64,000 bases of DNA from Rhizomys pruinosus (lineage: Eukaryota; Chordata; Mammalia; Rodentia; Spalacidae), in contig VZQC01013859.1 in NCBI GenBank assembly GCA_009823505.1, forward strand, positions 2,603,937 through 2,667,936, in the 5' to 3' direction. Within the stretch, counting starts at the first letter, position 1, and each line of letters begins with the position of its first letter. The notes beneath the pieces were generated by a model. The model searched no databases and was not told the origin of the DNA. It worked only from the letters and a program-made list of their open reading frames with translations. Below are positions 11,751 through 23,470 of this stretch, piece by piece. The position numbers and the translations under genes were made by a program.

Positions 11751-13669
11751 GATTATTTTATGCAGTCTAAGTTTTGGGTTTTATATCAGACCTGCATACA
11801 TGAAACATATGTTACATTTATTAATGCCAGTTCAAGCTGCGTATGTTTACAAGTACAAATTTTACTATTACAAATACATAACAATAACTAACAAAACAGT
11901 AACCCTTTCAAGAAACTCTCTTTCTTTTTTTTTTTGTTTGCATTGTGTCTATAATTCTCCTTTTTGGTTGTAACTTCCTGGGTTTTTGGTAATAGAGTTT
12001 TTGATGTTGGCTCATAGAAGGAATTTGGAGAGAGTTTCACTCTGATTGTATACTTTCTAAACAGTTTCAGTAAATAATGGTTGTAGGTCTTTTTTGAAAT
12101 GTTTTATAGTTCTCTGCTGCTGAAACCGTTCTGGGCCTGGGCCTTTTTTTTAGTTGTGGGAGGCTCTTACTACATTCCTCTATTTTCTTTCATATGTTAT
12201 GGGTCTGTTGTAAGCTGCTGCTCTCCTATCTTGGCCAAGCTTTGGTGTATTCCCAAGATTTCAGATATTCATCCCATTCTTCTAGATTTTCAAACTCTGT
12301 GTAGAATATAGGTTCTAGTTAATGTCTTCACATATCATATTTACTCTGGATCTTTCCGTTGTCCGTTTGTGATATTTCCTTTTCATCACAGATTGTATTT
12401 GATTTGGAGTTGTTCCTTCTTTTTTTTGTTAACTGGGCTAGAGGGTCTTGTCTATCTTGTGTGTATTTCTTTCAAAGAACCAACTTTTGGTTGGCTTCAT
12501 TGATTTTTGTATTGTTTTCTTTGTTTGTTTCTATTTTCATGATTTCTGCTTCTGATTTTTGTTATTTCTTCCTGTTGGTTTGCTGTTTAGGGTTTCATCT
12601 GTTGTTGCCTCTTTCATCAGTTGCTTTTTCTAGCTGTAGTGTTATAGATCATTCACTTGTGCTCTTTCTGTTTTTCTAATGTAGGCCACCCGAGGGCTAT
12701 AAATTTCCCTCTTAGGACTGCTTTTAAGGTTATCCCATAAGTTTTGTTTGTTTTGTTTGTCATTGTCATTCAGTTCCAGGAATGTTTTTATTTCTTTCTT
12801 TTATCTCTTCCTTGACCCATTCATTATTCAAGAGTGTGTTGTTTATATCTCCATGTGTTTCTTGTAGGGCAGGAGGGCTTCTGTCCTGGTGTTTGATGTT
12901 GAGCTTCATTGCACTGTGGTCTGACAGGATGCATGAAATGATTCAATCTTTTATGTTTTATTTGTAGAGCGTTTTCTGGTGTCCCAGGATGTGAGTTCAA
13001 TTTTTTGAGATATGTTCCGTTGGGGGTGCTGAGTTAGAAAAGTGTATTTCTCTGGCTATTTAGGATGGATATTGGTAGAGTCTATGGTCCATTTGGTGTT
13101 TATCATATCGTTCCAGTTCAGATGCTCTTGATCTGTTTATTTTTTGTCCTGTTGACCTATCCAAGGGACTCAGTGGTGTATTGAAAATCTCCCACTATGA
13201 GTGTGCTGGGGTTTAGGTCTGTGACTTGTGGTCCTGGAGAATTGTCTTTATAAATTTTGGGCACCAGTAATTTGGGGCATATATATTCATAATTGTGAAA
13301 TCTTCTTGGTGGATTGTTCCTTGATGAAAATGTAATGGCCTTCTTTGTCTCTTCTTGATTTCTTTTACTTTGAAGTCTATTTATCCGATATTAAAATAGC
13401 AAACCTGCTTTCTTTTTTGGTACCATTTGCTTTGGTAATATTTTTTTCCCATCCCTTCACTTTAAGGCGATGCCTGTCCTTGAGGGTAAATGGGTTTCTG
13501 CATACAGCATACGATGGGTTTGTTTCCTAATCCATTCTCCCAGTCTATGTCTTTGATTGGGAATTTAAGTCCATTAATATTTAAGGTTATGACTGGAGGT
13601 TGTGTTGCTTCCTTTGCCTATTACCATTTGCGGTTTGATTTAGGTTTTCGTACTTCTGCAGTTATGCTT

Positions 13670-14206
13670 TTATTGATTTCTCCTTCTAGGTGCCTGGGGT
13701 TGGTTGCTCCTTTCTTCTGTTCTTTGAATTGCTTCAAGTATTCTCTGAAGGGTTGGTTTTCCGGACATGTATTCTTTCAAGTTGTTTATGTCATGGAAGA
13801 TTTTCCTCTCTCCTTCCACTATGATTGACATTTTTGCTGGGTATAGTAACCTGGGCTGGCATCCATTGTCCCTCAACACTGGGAATGCTTTGCTCCAGGT
13901 TCTTCTTGCCTTCATCGTTTGCTGTGAGAAGTCCGTTGTTATTCTGATAGGTTTCCCCTTATAGGTCACTTGTTGTTTTTCTCTTGTCGCTTTAAGAATT
14001 TTCTCTTTGTTTTGGGTGTCCAGCATTTTAATTATGATGTGGCGTGGAGAATTTCTTTTCTGATCTTGTCTGTTTGGAGTTCTATGTGCTTCTTGTATTG
14101 GTATTGGTTTGTCCTTTTTTAGTTTGGGAACACTTGTCTCGTGTTCATATATTTGCAATCTGGGTTCATTTGTTAATTCCACTTGTAATTCAGTCCTCAA
14201 ATTACA
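13670..14206 (-). pseudogene. L1 ORF1p C-terminal fragment
   Basis: About 178 codons remain open on the minus strand. They contain the conserved ORF1p RNA-binding/CTD wording PRHIIIKMLDTQNKEKILKA and SQQTMKARRTWSKAFPVLR and the QPRLLYPAKMS motif. The N-terminal coiled coil is absent because the element is 5' truncated at the target duplication. The open frame extends a few codons into the flanking B1. A relic, not a host gene. Confidence 0.9.
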
Positions 14207-14261
14207 CCAAGTGCTAATATTAAAGGTGTGCCCTTCCACTCCCGGCTCCAGGAGCTTTCTT

Positions 14262-14560
14262 ATTCTTTCTCTGAAGCTACCCCTTCCCCTTCTTGTGGCT
14301 GCTTACCGAATAGCATGGCTTTCTCTCTTCCTCTTCATCTCCCTCTCTGTAGCTGCTAAGATTCACAGCCTGCCTGCTCCGATGTTTTTCTCTCAAAATA
14401 GTAAAATTATCCTTGTGCTTCCTTCCATGTTTATTTATTAATGAGTCTCAGATCCAAAGGAGAGAACCTGGTTTCCCCAGTAACAAAGTGGTGCCCAACA
14501 TGGGGCTCTCCAGCATTTCCATTAAACCTGCTTTTTTTGTGGGATCAAGGTGAAGGTATT
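14262..14560 (+). mobile_element. Possible LTR end with a Lys-type primer-binding site
   Basis: TGGTGCCCAACATGGGGCT at 14491-14509 resembles the tRNA-Lys primer-binding site of class II endogenous retroviruses (two or three changes). The preceding sequence, before and after the B1 insertion, could be the LTR. No gag/pol frame follows. Low confidence. Confidence 0.35.
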
Positions 14561-14629
14561 ATACCTCCCCATCTCTGTGGTATGTTCCATAAGCTCTTGG
14601 CCATATTTTCCTGGTAGAATTTTATTACA

Positions 14630-14812
14630 TTTATTTATTTAGTGTGTATGTATGTGGACATATGTGCCAGGACACACGTGTGGAGGTCAGAGGACAACCT
14701 TCAGGAGATGGTTCTCTCCATCGTTTATGTGTGTCCTGGAGATCAAATACAGGTTGTCAAGCTTAACAATAAGCACCTTTACCCACTGAACCACCTTGCG
14801 GGCCCTTGGTAG
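14630..14812 (-). mobile_element. tRNA-derived SINE (B2/B3-related)
   Basis: GTGTGGAGGTCAGAGGACAACC, TCCTGGAGATCAAATACAGG and CCTTTACCCACTGAACCACC in the order of an inverted B2/B3-like element. Confidence 0.7.
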
Positions 14813-14824
14813 GATTTTAGAATG

Positions 14825-16060
14825 CTGATTTAATATCACAATTTACTTTGATAAATTTATAAGGTAGTACCCTTTTTACTTTTAGGAATAAGTTATTTAT
14901 CTTTTTTTTATAAGTTATTTATCTTTATGCCTCATGGAAGGAGCTGGACAGATGGTGACGTTTACATGTCCATCAAGGTGCAGAGCCATCCTGCCTTTAC
15001 ATTTACACTCAAAATGGAGTCAAAAGTGGTTATAATATGGAGTCTCTCAGAACAAGTCAAAGTCTGAAAAGCCATTGCTTTACACACAATGTGGTATAAC
15101 TTAGAGCTGACCACAGCTTCTTAACAACATAATAACAGACAACAAAATAGGTACATATTTATAAAGTTTGCTACACATCGGGGTGAGCCTGGTACAGGGA
15201 TTTAGTCATGTGCCCTGCCCTCTGAAGATAGTATAACTAAGTGTGGAAAATGTAAATACATTGAGAAATCTTAGTGGAAGTTTAGCTGAGGGAAACTGTT
15301 GAGGAGCCTGGAGTGTGCAGTGTGGTTGGTAAGCACTGCATTTGGAGGGGACGTCTGAGCCCTAGTGTTGGGTCTGCCTCTACTGTATGCTTCTGAGCAG
15401 GTGACTGTAATAGTTTTTTACTGCCTGGGGTAGTGTTCTGTCTTAAAGGAGGCAGTTGCCCTTGCCACACTCTTCAAGGCCCTTCTTAGGATCAGTCTTC
15501 TTTTGAAGGCATTGAATTAATAACATAAATTCAAGTAGTCTCTGATGGAGCAATGTGTAATGGAACCATTTCTGAGGCTATCTTGGCCTCTTGTAATTTG
15601 TTCCTCAAGCTGCGAATGTACTTAAGCTTTTTCTGTAACTATTTTTCTGGCATAAGTGAAATGCATTTTTATTCAGTTGAGTCAATATGTCAGAAAAGAA
15701 AAAGGGGGGAAACAGAAGTTTCACTGAAGTAAATGGCAAGAGTTGGTTCAGGGGAGGATCAAATAGTGAGAGCCTCCTCACCGGAAATTATGTTGAATTC
15801 AGCAGTTCCTGAAACTGCCAGCAGGTGGCAGCGATGGGCCGTTTGCTACTTGCTTGTTGGGGGGGGTGGACAAACTGGTGGGAAGTCTGCTTGAGGGTGA
15901 GTGGGGTATGTGAAGTGATGGACGAATTGCGTTTTTTAATGATAGTCAGAATAATTAAAGAGTTTATAAAGGTGATAATTTGAGATGGAAATGCTAACTA
16001 CCCTGATCTGATGATTAGCACATTGTATGCCTATAATCAAATGGTAATACTATACTCAAC
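14825..16060. other. Intron 1 stretch without recognised elements
   Basis: AT-rich single-copy-looking sequence, including a short direct repeat of TAAGTTATTTATCTTT (about 14889-14925). No exon or repeat family recognised. Confidence 0.45.
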
Positions 16061-16109
16061 GTTTTGAGCAGGAAAGTCCGCTTTGTTGCTATAGCACTGG
16101 CTGATCTTG

Positions 16110-16335
16110 GAGGGCCCTGTTTTCCATTCCCAGCACCCACATGCCAGAAAACAACCATCCATAACTCCAATTCCAGCAGAATCTGATTTTGACTTCCTTG
16201 GGCATTGCACAACACGAGTGCACTTACATGCAGGCAGTACACTCATACACACATGCACTCATACACATACTCATACACATAAACATAATAAATGTCTTCT
16301 TAAAAAGATGATCATAAAAAAAGATGATCATAAAT
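16110..16335 (+). mobile_element. B2/B3-type SINE, 5' truncated
   Basis: CATTCCCAGCACCCACATGC...CTCCAATTCCAGCAG...GCATTGCACAACACGAGTGC with an expanded ACTCATACACAT tail; the tail ends in a duplicated AAAAAGATGATCATAAA. Confidence 0.85.
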
Positions 16336-16409
16336 TGAATTTATGCAGTACTGAGTGTCTATAAACATACAAGGATGTGATTCTGTTTTGACAAAGGAGT
16401 ACTGGACTG

Positions 16410-17235
16410 AAAAAAAAAGCCATTCACGGCATCGGGTCTTATGTTCAGGCTCTTGATCCATTTGGAGTTAAGTTTTGTGATTGGTGAGAGATAAAGATCT
16501 GGTTTTGATTTTCCGCAGTTGGAATTCAGTTTTCCCAACACATTTGTTGAAGATGCTGTCTTTTTTCCATTTGGTATCTTTGTTTTTGTTTTTGTTTGTG
16601 TTTTTTTCCATTTGGTATCTTTGTCAAAAATCGGGTAACTGTAGTTTGCATGGACTTATATCTGGAACCTCAGTTCTATTACATTGATCTGTTTGGTTTC
16701 TTGTGCTAATACTGTGCTCTTTTTATTACTAAACTCTAAGACATGGTAAATAATTTCACCAAGGGGGCAGTATACAAAATTAACAAACAAAAGTCAATAC
16801 CCTACTACATACCAATGAGGAGACTGAAGAAGGAATCAGGGGAATAATCCCATTCACAGCAGCCATGTAAAATAAAGGAAAATACCTAGGAATAAATTTA
16901 ATCAAAGAAATGAAAGACATCTACAATGAAAATTTTAAGATAGTGAAGAAACCAAGGAAGACATTAGAAGATGGAGACTTCCATGGATTAGAAGAATTAA
17001 TATTGTGAAAATGTCCATTCTTGTAAAAGCAATCTACAAATTCAATTCAAAGTCAATCTGCTCAATGCCATTCTTCACAGACATAGCAAAAACAATAAAA
17101 AAAATGTATATGGAGGGACAAAAGACAAATGATAGCCAAAGAAATCCTGAACAGGAAGAATACTGTGAGGGCCATCACCATGCCGATTTCAGTTTATAGT
17201 ACAGAGCCATAGTAATAAAGAAAAATTCTTATTCT
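16410..17235. mobile_element. L1 ORF2 fragment with internal inversion
   Basis: 16410-16745 is L1 ORF2 in minus orientation (GATCCATTTGGAGTTAAGTT, CCATTTGGTATCTTTGTCAA). 16755-17235 is the immediately preceding part of ORF2 in plus orientation (CAATACCCTACTACATACCAATGAGG to AGAGCCATAGTAATAAAG). The two halves meet at nearly the same L1 coordinate, sharing about 10 bp (TAGTAATAAA) at the breakpoint. Confidence 0.75.
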
Positions 17236-17670
17236 TAAATCGTATGTGAAGAATGAAAGTAATAGAATGAGTGTAGTTGATATTTTGGTACTTTTCCACT
17301 TTTTTTTAAACTCTTGTGCTTCAAACTTTTCATGGATATACCTTACAGTATTGATTTAACTGTGAACTCATAATGAATTCATCCTTCTACATGAGGCCAA
17401 GGGTGCAGCACTGTGTATTTGCATTTCTTTCATATTTGGGCTGTGTTTTGTTGTTGTTGTTAATAAGTTGAAAATTACTCCTTTTAGACTTTAAATTTTT
17501 CTTAAAGGATAGAAAAAGAACCGTATTTTCTGTAATTTATATTCTTGTTGCTATGGGGTAGAAGACTGGTTTACTTAGAGAAACATGGTGATTTTTATTT
17601 AGCCTGTGAATGAATTCTGAAGGTCTTTAATGTGCTTTAGCATTTCTAGCAAATTTGGGCTTCTGTTGAA

Positions 17671-17674
<4 letters not shown>

Positions 17675-17708
<34 letters not shown>

Positions 17709-17850
17709 TCTTTTTGAGACAGGGTCTCCCTGTAGCCCCAGCTGTTCTGGAACTCACTCTGTAGACCAGGCTGTCCTTGAACTCACAAAGATCCATCTGC
17801 CTCTGCCTCTCAAGTGCTAGGATTAAAGGCATGTGCCACCACACCTGGCT
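17675..17850 (-). mobile_element. (TA)n followed by B1 SINE
   Basis: A TA tract of about 32 bp (17675-17706) occupies the tail position of an inverted B1 (17707-17850, GGTCTTTTTGAGACAGGGTC to GCCACCACACCTGGCTT). Confidence 0.92.
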
Positions 17851-18695
17851 TACTGTATATTTTCTTAATTATATCACTTGAGTACCACTACTCAAGTGCC
17901 TTTGAATGTACTATACATTTGAACTTAGTAAAACTTCCTGTGAGTAAGTTCCTATAACCTTTTTTATTTTCAAGTTGGCCCATATCACAGAACTTCAGTT
18001 GATATATTAGAACAATAATAGCTGTTGGGTAAACATAGAAAAAATATATTTATTTGATTTATCTGTAGAACCTTTAAATGAGGTGCTGTGACATATAAAT
18101 CTTGTGATTTGTATGGAAAAGAGGGCACATTTTTATTGAAGTTGACTCTTCTAAACTTCTTTAAGTTTTTGCTCTTAATGTTGTTTATTATAAAAGCTTC
18201 TGATAAGCATCTCTATAAATGGTTTTGGCAATACTGTATGTATGTTGGTATTTGGTATAAATGGAGCTGTTTGGTATATAAATATAATATCAGATAGAGG
18301 TTTCACTTTCTATTCAATTTTCTGACTTGCAAGTGTAAGCAATAAATTTTCAGCAATAGGAGACAACCAAACTGTAGACAACTTAGAAACCAATAGAAGA
18401 AAATGTAATTTTAGACCAGTTGAAGGGGAAGTTCTAATACTTGTTTGTCTGGCATATGCTGATGGGACTGATAGAATTCATTAGCTTATGTCTGGGGATG
18501 CAGACTGATTTCGACAGTAGTGACAATTGTGAAATACCATGACAAAATGATATGGTGACTGCAATCATTTATCTTGTCTGCTTCCTAATAAATACCCTAT
18601 TAGAATGATAGTGAAAGTAAGAAAGCAATCCTAAAACAGCAAAGAAGGACCATCAGAGCTTGTGATTGCAAAATACTTTAGCAAAGATGTTTTTA
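17851..18695. other. Intron 1, no recognised element
   Basis: AT-rich; a local inverted repeat CACTTGAGTA-CCA-CTACTCAAGTG near 17875-17898 is the only structure noticed. Confidence 0.45.
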
Positions 18696-18967
18696 AAAGA
18701 TAGAAGTATGGAGAGATGGCCTAGCGGTTAAGAGTGCCGACCGCTCTTACAGAGGACCTGGGTTCGATCCCCAGCACCCACATGGCGGCCGAGAACCGTC
18801 TGAAACTCCAATTCCAGGAGAACTCCAGTTCCAGGGGAATCTGACACCCTCTTCTGACCTCTGCGGCATTGCATGACACGGGTGCACAGACCTGCATGCA
18901 GACAGTACATTCATACACATACAGAAATAAATAAAATAAAAAAAAAAAAAGATAGAAGTATGGCTAC
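18694..18967 (+). mobile_element. Young B2/B3-type SINE with internal ~20-bp duplication
   Basis: Flanked by a perfect target duplication AAAAGATAGAAGTATGG. The middle reads CTCCAATTCCAGGAGAA then CTCCAGTTCCAGGGGAA, a tandem duplication shared by the copies at 24117, 36123, 45240 (inverted), 49850 (inverted) and, in degraded form, 56800 (inverted). Confidence 0.93.
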
Positions 18968-18969
18968 TG

Positions 18970-20070
18970 GACCAGGCAGTCTGTGTGCCAAACGGGATGG
19001 AGTTGAGAAGGTAGCCAAGCTTTGTTGCAGAGCCTCAGGCATTGTGGGCCCCAGGGGAGAGAAGGAGAGGGTGAGTGTGAGATGTGGAGCTCAGCACGGG
19101 GAACAGAGTTATTTTGATGGCTTTTTTTTCACAGTCTCCCTTGATGGGCCCTTCTTTTATTTCTGAACTCTAAGCCTTTGAAGTGCTCCAGGACTCAGGT
19201 CTCGGCTTACTTCTCTATACTGTCTCTGCAGTAGGGTTGGCAAAGCTTTCTGTAAAGGACCAGATGGGAAATATTTTAGGTCATGTGAACTACTGTCTCT
19301 TGTCAGCTCAGTGCTGCTGTTTTAGCACGCAGCCACTGAGAGTAAGGATGTGGGTGTGGCTGTGGTCTAGCAAGGCTTTGTCTACCAAACGAGAAACAGG
19401 CCATGGTCTGGATATGGCCTGTTGACCAGAGTTGACTGACCATGGCTATGGCTCTGGGTGGAATCACTATATGTCTTTGTGTTAGGTGTCATCTATGAGG
19501 CCCAGGCTTGCATCTTTAGCCTCATCTCTTGAACTCAAGACTTACATGGCAAGCTTTGTATTCTGCACTTCTGCTATCTGCAAAGCATATTACACTTCCC
19601 ATGCATAAAAGGTAAATCCTAGTTTCTCAGCCCTGCTCAACTTGTTTCTCTGTTTTGATTAAGTTAAGGTAATTAGCATATTAATCACCTCAAATATTTA
19701 TTATTCTTCATGGTAAGAATATTGAAAGCTTCTCTTCTATCTGTCTGTTTCACAGTATCTGATCCACGGTTGCTAGCTGTGGCTACCCTGCTGCCCAGTG
19801 GAGCGGAACTGGAACCTGACTCTCCTGACTGCAGCATTGTACCCCAGTCAACCTCTTCTGTCCCTTTCCCTGATAACCTTTGTCATACATCTAGCAATAA
19901 GCATATCCTTTTGGAACACATCCAGCTCACCATTTGAAATGTACCCAGAAGACAGTGCTTTCTCTCCACTTCCACCCTTACCACGTTATCCACATCACCA
20001 TCATCTGACTTGATTAGTTGCAGTAGCCTGTGATCCTTTACTTGTAGCCTACTTCAGTACAGAAGTCATA
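18970..20070. other. Intron 1, no recognised element
   Basis: Mixed-composition intron; short open frames here have no recognisable protein similarity and are unlikely to be exons. Confidence 0.45.
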
Positions 20071-20338
20071 TTCACTTTTAAAAAAAAATTTTATTTATTT
20101 TTTTATGTGTATGAGTGTACTGTCTGCATGTAGGTTTGCGCACCCGTGTCGTGCAAAGCCGCAGAGGTCAGAAGAAGGTGTCGGATTCCTCTGGAACTGG
20201 AGTTAAAGTTAACTGGAGTTAACTGGAGTTAACTCAGCTGCCATGTGGGTGCTGGGGATCAAACCCGGGTCCTCTGCAAGAGCAGTCAGTGCTCTTAACC
20301 ACTAGGCCATCTCTCCAGCCCCCATATTCACTTTTAAA
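20064..20338 (-). mobile_element. B2/B3-type SINE with local triplication
   Basis: Inverted copy flanked by CATATTCACTTTTAAAA on both sides. A GTTAACTGGA unit is repeated about three times at 20206-20236 in the middle of the element. Confidence 0.93.
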
Positions 20339-20424
20339 AGGTCTAGACTCTGTTCAAACCACAGTGGTCTTTCTGTTTTACTCAAAAGAAGTTTGAAATA
20401 TTAAGGTAGGAGACAAGGTTTGTG

Positions 20425-20760
20425 TGATCCAGTCCTAGCCTTGCTTCTGATTTCACCGACAACCATTCTTGCCTTTGTAATTGCATTGCTACCCATCTGG
20501 CCTCCTTGGTATATGTTCTCTCTTTGGTACCTTTACTTCTTGTACCTGCAGTATGCCTTCCTCTACATCTGCTGGACCTTCTTCCTCATTTCATTCAGGC
20601 TGAAATCCTACCTGTGAAAGAGCTATTCCCTGTCTGTCTCATTTGAAATGTCACCCCGTATTCACTGTATCCTTGCCCTAATTCTTTTTTTTTTATTGTT
20701 TATAGTTTCTGCTGTAGTTTATAGAAATTATTTACTTCTATCTAGCACTAGAAAATAATG
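20425..20760 (+). mobile_element. L2 relic
   Basis: The order of motifs (CTTGCCTTTGTAATTGC, ...GGCTGAAATCCTACCTGTGA, CATTTGAAATGTCACC, TGTATCCTTGCCC) follows the 3' end of L2; strongly diverged. Confidence 0.5.
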
Positions 20761-21159
20761 TACATAAGATCAGAAAGTTGGAATCTGCATTCCTGAAACA
20801 TAGAATAGTGCTTGTGCTCTATAAATAATTACCAAATGAATTCAATTAAGGAAGAATAATAAATAGGAAAACTAGAAATAAGCTAGAAAAGAACTTGAAT
20901 ATTTAAACATTAATGGATGTCCTTTGAAGTTTTCTGTGAAGGAGGAAAAGGAAGCCATGAAGAAATAGCCATAGAGCTCTTGGACGTTAAAATATGATTC
21001 TTGTAAACAAACAAAATCACCCCAAACTTCTATTGAAGGCTATGGTAGGATAAGTTATATTCTGTTGTTTTAGGGCACAAAATTGCTAGTTACAACACCC
21101 CCCCAAGAAACTAATATAAATGAGTTAAAGAGAAATAAAGAAATCTCCCAGAAGAAGGG

Positions 21160-21368
21160 CCTGCAGAGATGCTCAGCGGTTTAAAGCACCAGCCACTCCT
21201 GCAGAGGACTGGTTTCAGTTCCCAGCATCGCATGGCAGCTGAGAACTGTCTGAAACTGCCACTCCATGAGATTCAACACCCTCTTCTGGCTTCCATAGGC
21301 CTTGCATGCTTGGGTGCATTTGCATACCTACAAGCAGAACACTCATACACATAAAGAAAATGTAAGAA
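21160..21368 (+). mobile_element. B2/B3-type SINE, diverged
   Basis: GGCCTGCAGAGATGCTCAGC head, CCTCTTCTGGCTTCCATAGG, and an ACACTCATACACATAAAG tail. Confidence 0.85.
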
Positions 21369-21369
21369 A

Positions 21370-22490
21370 TAGAAAAGGGAGGCAAATGAAAGAGATACGT
21401 AGATTGCAGTATTTCTAGCTTGTGACTAGTGTGATCGTTAGAAGGAAAGAGTAGCTGTAATGGAGAAGAAATGGTCAGAGATAATAGGAGAGATCTGAGA
21501 ATTGAAGGACTGAAATGTTCAGACTCCCTGTCCTTTATGTGCAAGCTTGGATAACCAGGAAGGTCCAAAGAACCATTCGACAGAGAGAACGGAGGGAACG
21601 GGTGAAGAAAGGCCACCTGCAGAGCAGTAAGAATGGAGCTGGTGTCTGGTCTGTCTCCTGGCCCTGCTAATGAGGTCTTGAAGATCTTGGAGCAATACCT
21701 TTATGATTATGAGAGAAGAGAATTTTCTTTCTAGGATTCTCTACTCAGCTAGCCTTCAAGTCGGGGATAAAGACCAGTGAAGACATTCAGACGTTTGCTG
21801 ACTTGAGGAATTTACCTTATATGCAGTCATTCTTTTAGAATCTATGTTAAGGATGTACTCCTGCAAAACAAGAAAGTAAACCAAAAGAGATGACTGTAGA
21901 ATCCAGAAAACAGAAGGTGTTAGCTGGAGAGCAAAGAGACAGAGTCTTTGTTTGCATGCCAAGAAATCATCTAGTATAGACAGAGCAGGAACAGAGCAGA
22001 GACTTCCAGAAGGAACTATTTGGATGAAAGATAGTACTATTTTGATAGTGTCTGTGAGGCTGCAGTGATTGACAGATAAAATTGTGATAAAGAAAGGTAA
22101 TTAGAAGTATAAGGAAAAGTAGCATCTGAGTAAGAAAGGAAATTAGAATGCCATCTCTGCCCAGAGTAAACGCAGATGATACGTGGGGGACCTGCTAAAG
22201 CTGTGAATATCTGGGTCTGGCTGGGATTGTGATGCACTAGCAATGATTTACAGTTGAGAGACTTGCATTTCAACAAGCGTCAGATTTTTCTTGTCCTTAG
22301 GAAAATTTTAGAAGAATAGGAAAAGCATAGAAAATTTATTAGTTGAAGAATATTTCATCAGTTTTGAAAAAATTGTGATAACCAATATTTGACAGGAAAA
22401 GGGTGAAGAAAGTAAAAGATTAGTGGAGTGTGAAAACTCTGTGTTTGATGGAATAGATAATTAAGGTGTAGGGGTGGGTTTTGTTTTGTT
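21370..22490. other. Intron 1, no recognised element
   Basis: Purine-biased on the + strand; nothing recognised on either strand. Confidence 0.45.
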
Positions 22491-22499
22491 TTGTTCTTT

Positions 22500-22800
22500 T
22501 GTTGTAGATTGAACCAAGGGACTTGCACATTCACTGAGCTATTTTTATTTTTAGTTTTATTTTTTTGCAGTTCTTAGTTTCAGCCTTTAATGGCTGCGCT
22601 ATCCCTCCAGCCCTCACTGAGCTATTTTATCAACCCTCTTTTACCTTTTTGTGTTTTGAGAGAGGATCTCACTAAATTGTGTAGGCTAGCCTTGACTTCA
22701 CTCTTTCTCCTTAGGCTAGCCATGAATTTCTGATCCTCCTGTCTCAGCCTCCTGAATAATTGTGATTATAGGTCTGAGCCATCAGGTCTGGCTTAGATGT
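22500..22800 (-). mobile_element. Old B1/B4-like SINE sequence
   Basis: TTTTGAGAGAGGATCTCACT, GTGTAGGCTAGCCTTGACTT, GTCTCAGCCTCCTGAATAAT and GATTATAGGTCTGAGCC retain inverted B1 order. A separate head-like piece (GCTATCCCTCCAGCCC) lies at 22598. Confidence 0.65.
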
Positions 22801-22825
22801 AGTTTTTAAATTAACAAATCAAGAA

Positions 22826-23056
22826 TTTAAGGGGATTGATTGGAGAGATGGCTCAGTGGTTAAAAGTACTGGCTGTTCTTCCAAAGGACCCAGGTTCAGT
22901 TCCCAAGACCCACATGATGGCTAACAACTGTCGGAAAGTCTAGTTCCAGGGGATCTGACACCCTCTTCTTGCCTCCAAGTGGGGTACTTACATACATGGA
23001 GCTAAAATACTCATGCATGTAAAGTTAAATAAATAAACGAATTAAAGAATTTAAGG
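22826..23056 (+). mobile_element. B2/B3-type SINE
   Basis: Complete element flanked by AAGAATTTAAGGG at both ends; AAATAAATAAAC tail. Confidence 0.92.
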
Positions 23057-23247
23057 GTGATTTAAGCTTGGCGATCAAATTAATTAAATTATTTTCTCTT
23101 AGAATTTAATTACCAAACAACTCCTAAAATAGATATGTGGAAATTAATATCAAGGTGGGAGAGAGGTAGAGATTTTTTTTATGCAGGTGCATTGCTAGAT
23201 TTGAAAATAGTTATTTGAAAAAGTAAATGGGGCGTGGGGGGGGGGCT

Positions 23248-23470
23248 GGAGAGATGGCTCAGCAGTTAAGAGCACTGTTTGCTCTTGCATAGGACTCAAT
23301 TCCCAGCACCCGCATTGTGGCTAACAGCTGGCTGTAACTCCACTTCCAGGGGAATCTGACACACTCTTCTGACTTCCACAGGCATTGCATGACATGGGCC
23401 CACTTACGTACATGCAGGAAATACAGTCAGTCATAGACATAAAATTAAAAGTAATAAAATAGTTTTTAAA
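23248..23470 (+). mobile_element. B2/B3-type SINE
   Basis: GGCTGGAGAGATGGCTCAGC head to an AAAATTAAAAGTAATAAAAT tail; AAAGTAAAT on both sides is a probable target duplication. Confidence 0.9.

Larger units (their letters stand above)
11400..14206 (-). mobile_element. Retroinsertion: L1 ORF1/ORF2 segment fused to an unrelated 3'-UTR-like tail
   Basis: It is flanked by a 15-bp duplication of B1 sequence (11385-11399 and 14207-14221, one mismatch), so it arrived as one unit. Read on the minus strand it begins inside L1 ORF1 (C-terminal domain), passes into ORF2 (endonuclease and part of the reverse transcriptase, ending near 11935), then an A-run, then about 510 bp that is not L1 ORF2 or L1 3' UTR and ends with GAAATAAAGTG near 11425. 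A later B1 (11571-11750) sits inside the tail. The terminal poly(A) is reduced to T6 next to a G11 run on the + strand. Confidence 0.7.
11259..14261 (-). mobile_element. B1 SINE split by a 2.8-kb insertion
   Basis: The B1 starts after 11274 (GGTCTTTTTGAGACATGGTC) and reads to CCAAGTGCTAGTATT at 11399. It resumes at CCAAGTGCTAATATT (14207) with TAAAGGTGTGCCC, ending at 14245. Its own 16-bp target duplication CTCCAGGAGCTTTCTT is perfect at 11259-11274 and 14246-14261, which shows that the two pieces were one element. Confidence 0.9.

Noticed and set aside
12099..14441. Multiple plus-strand hydrophobic open frames
   Set aside because: They are antisense translations of L1 ORF1/ORF2 and flanking repeat.
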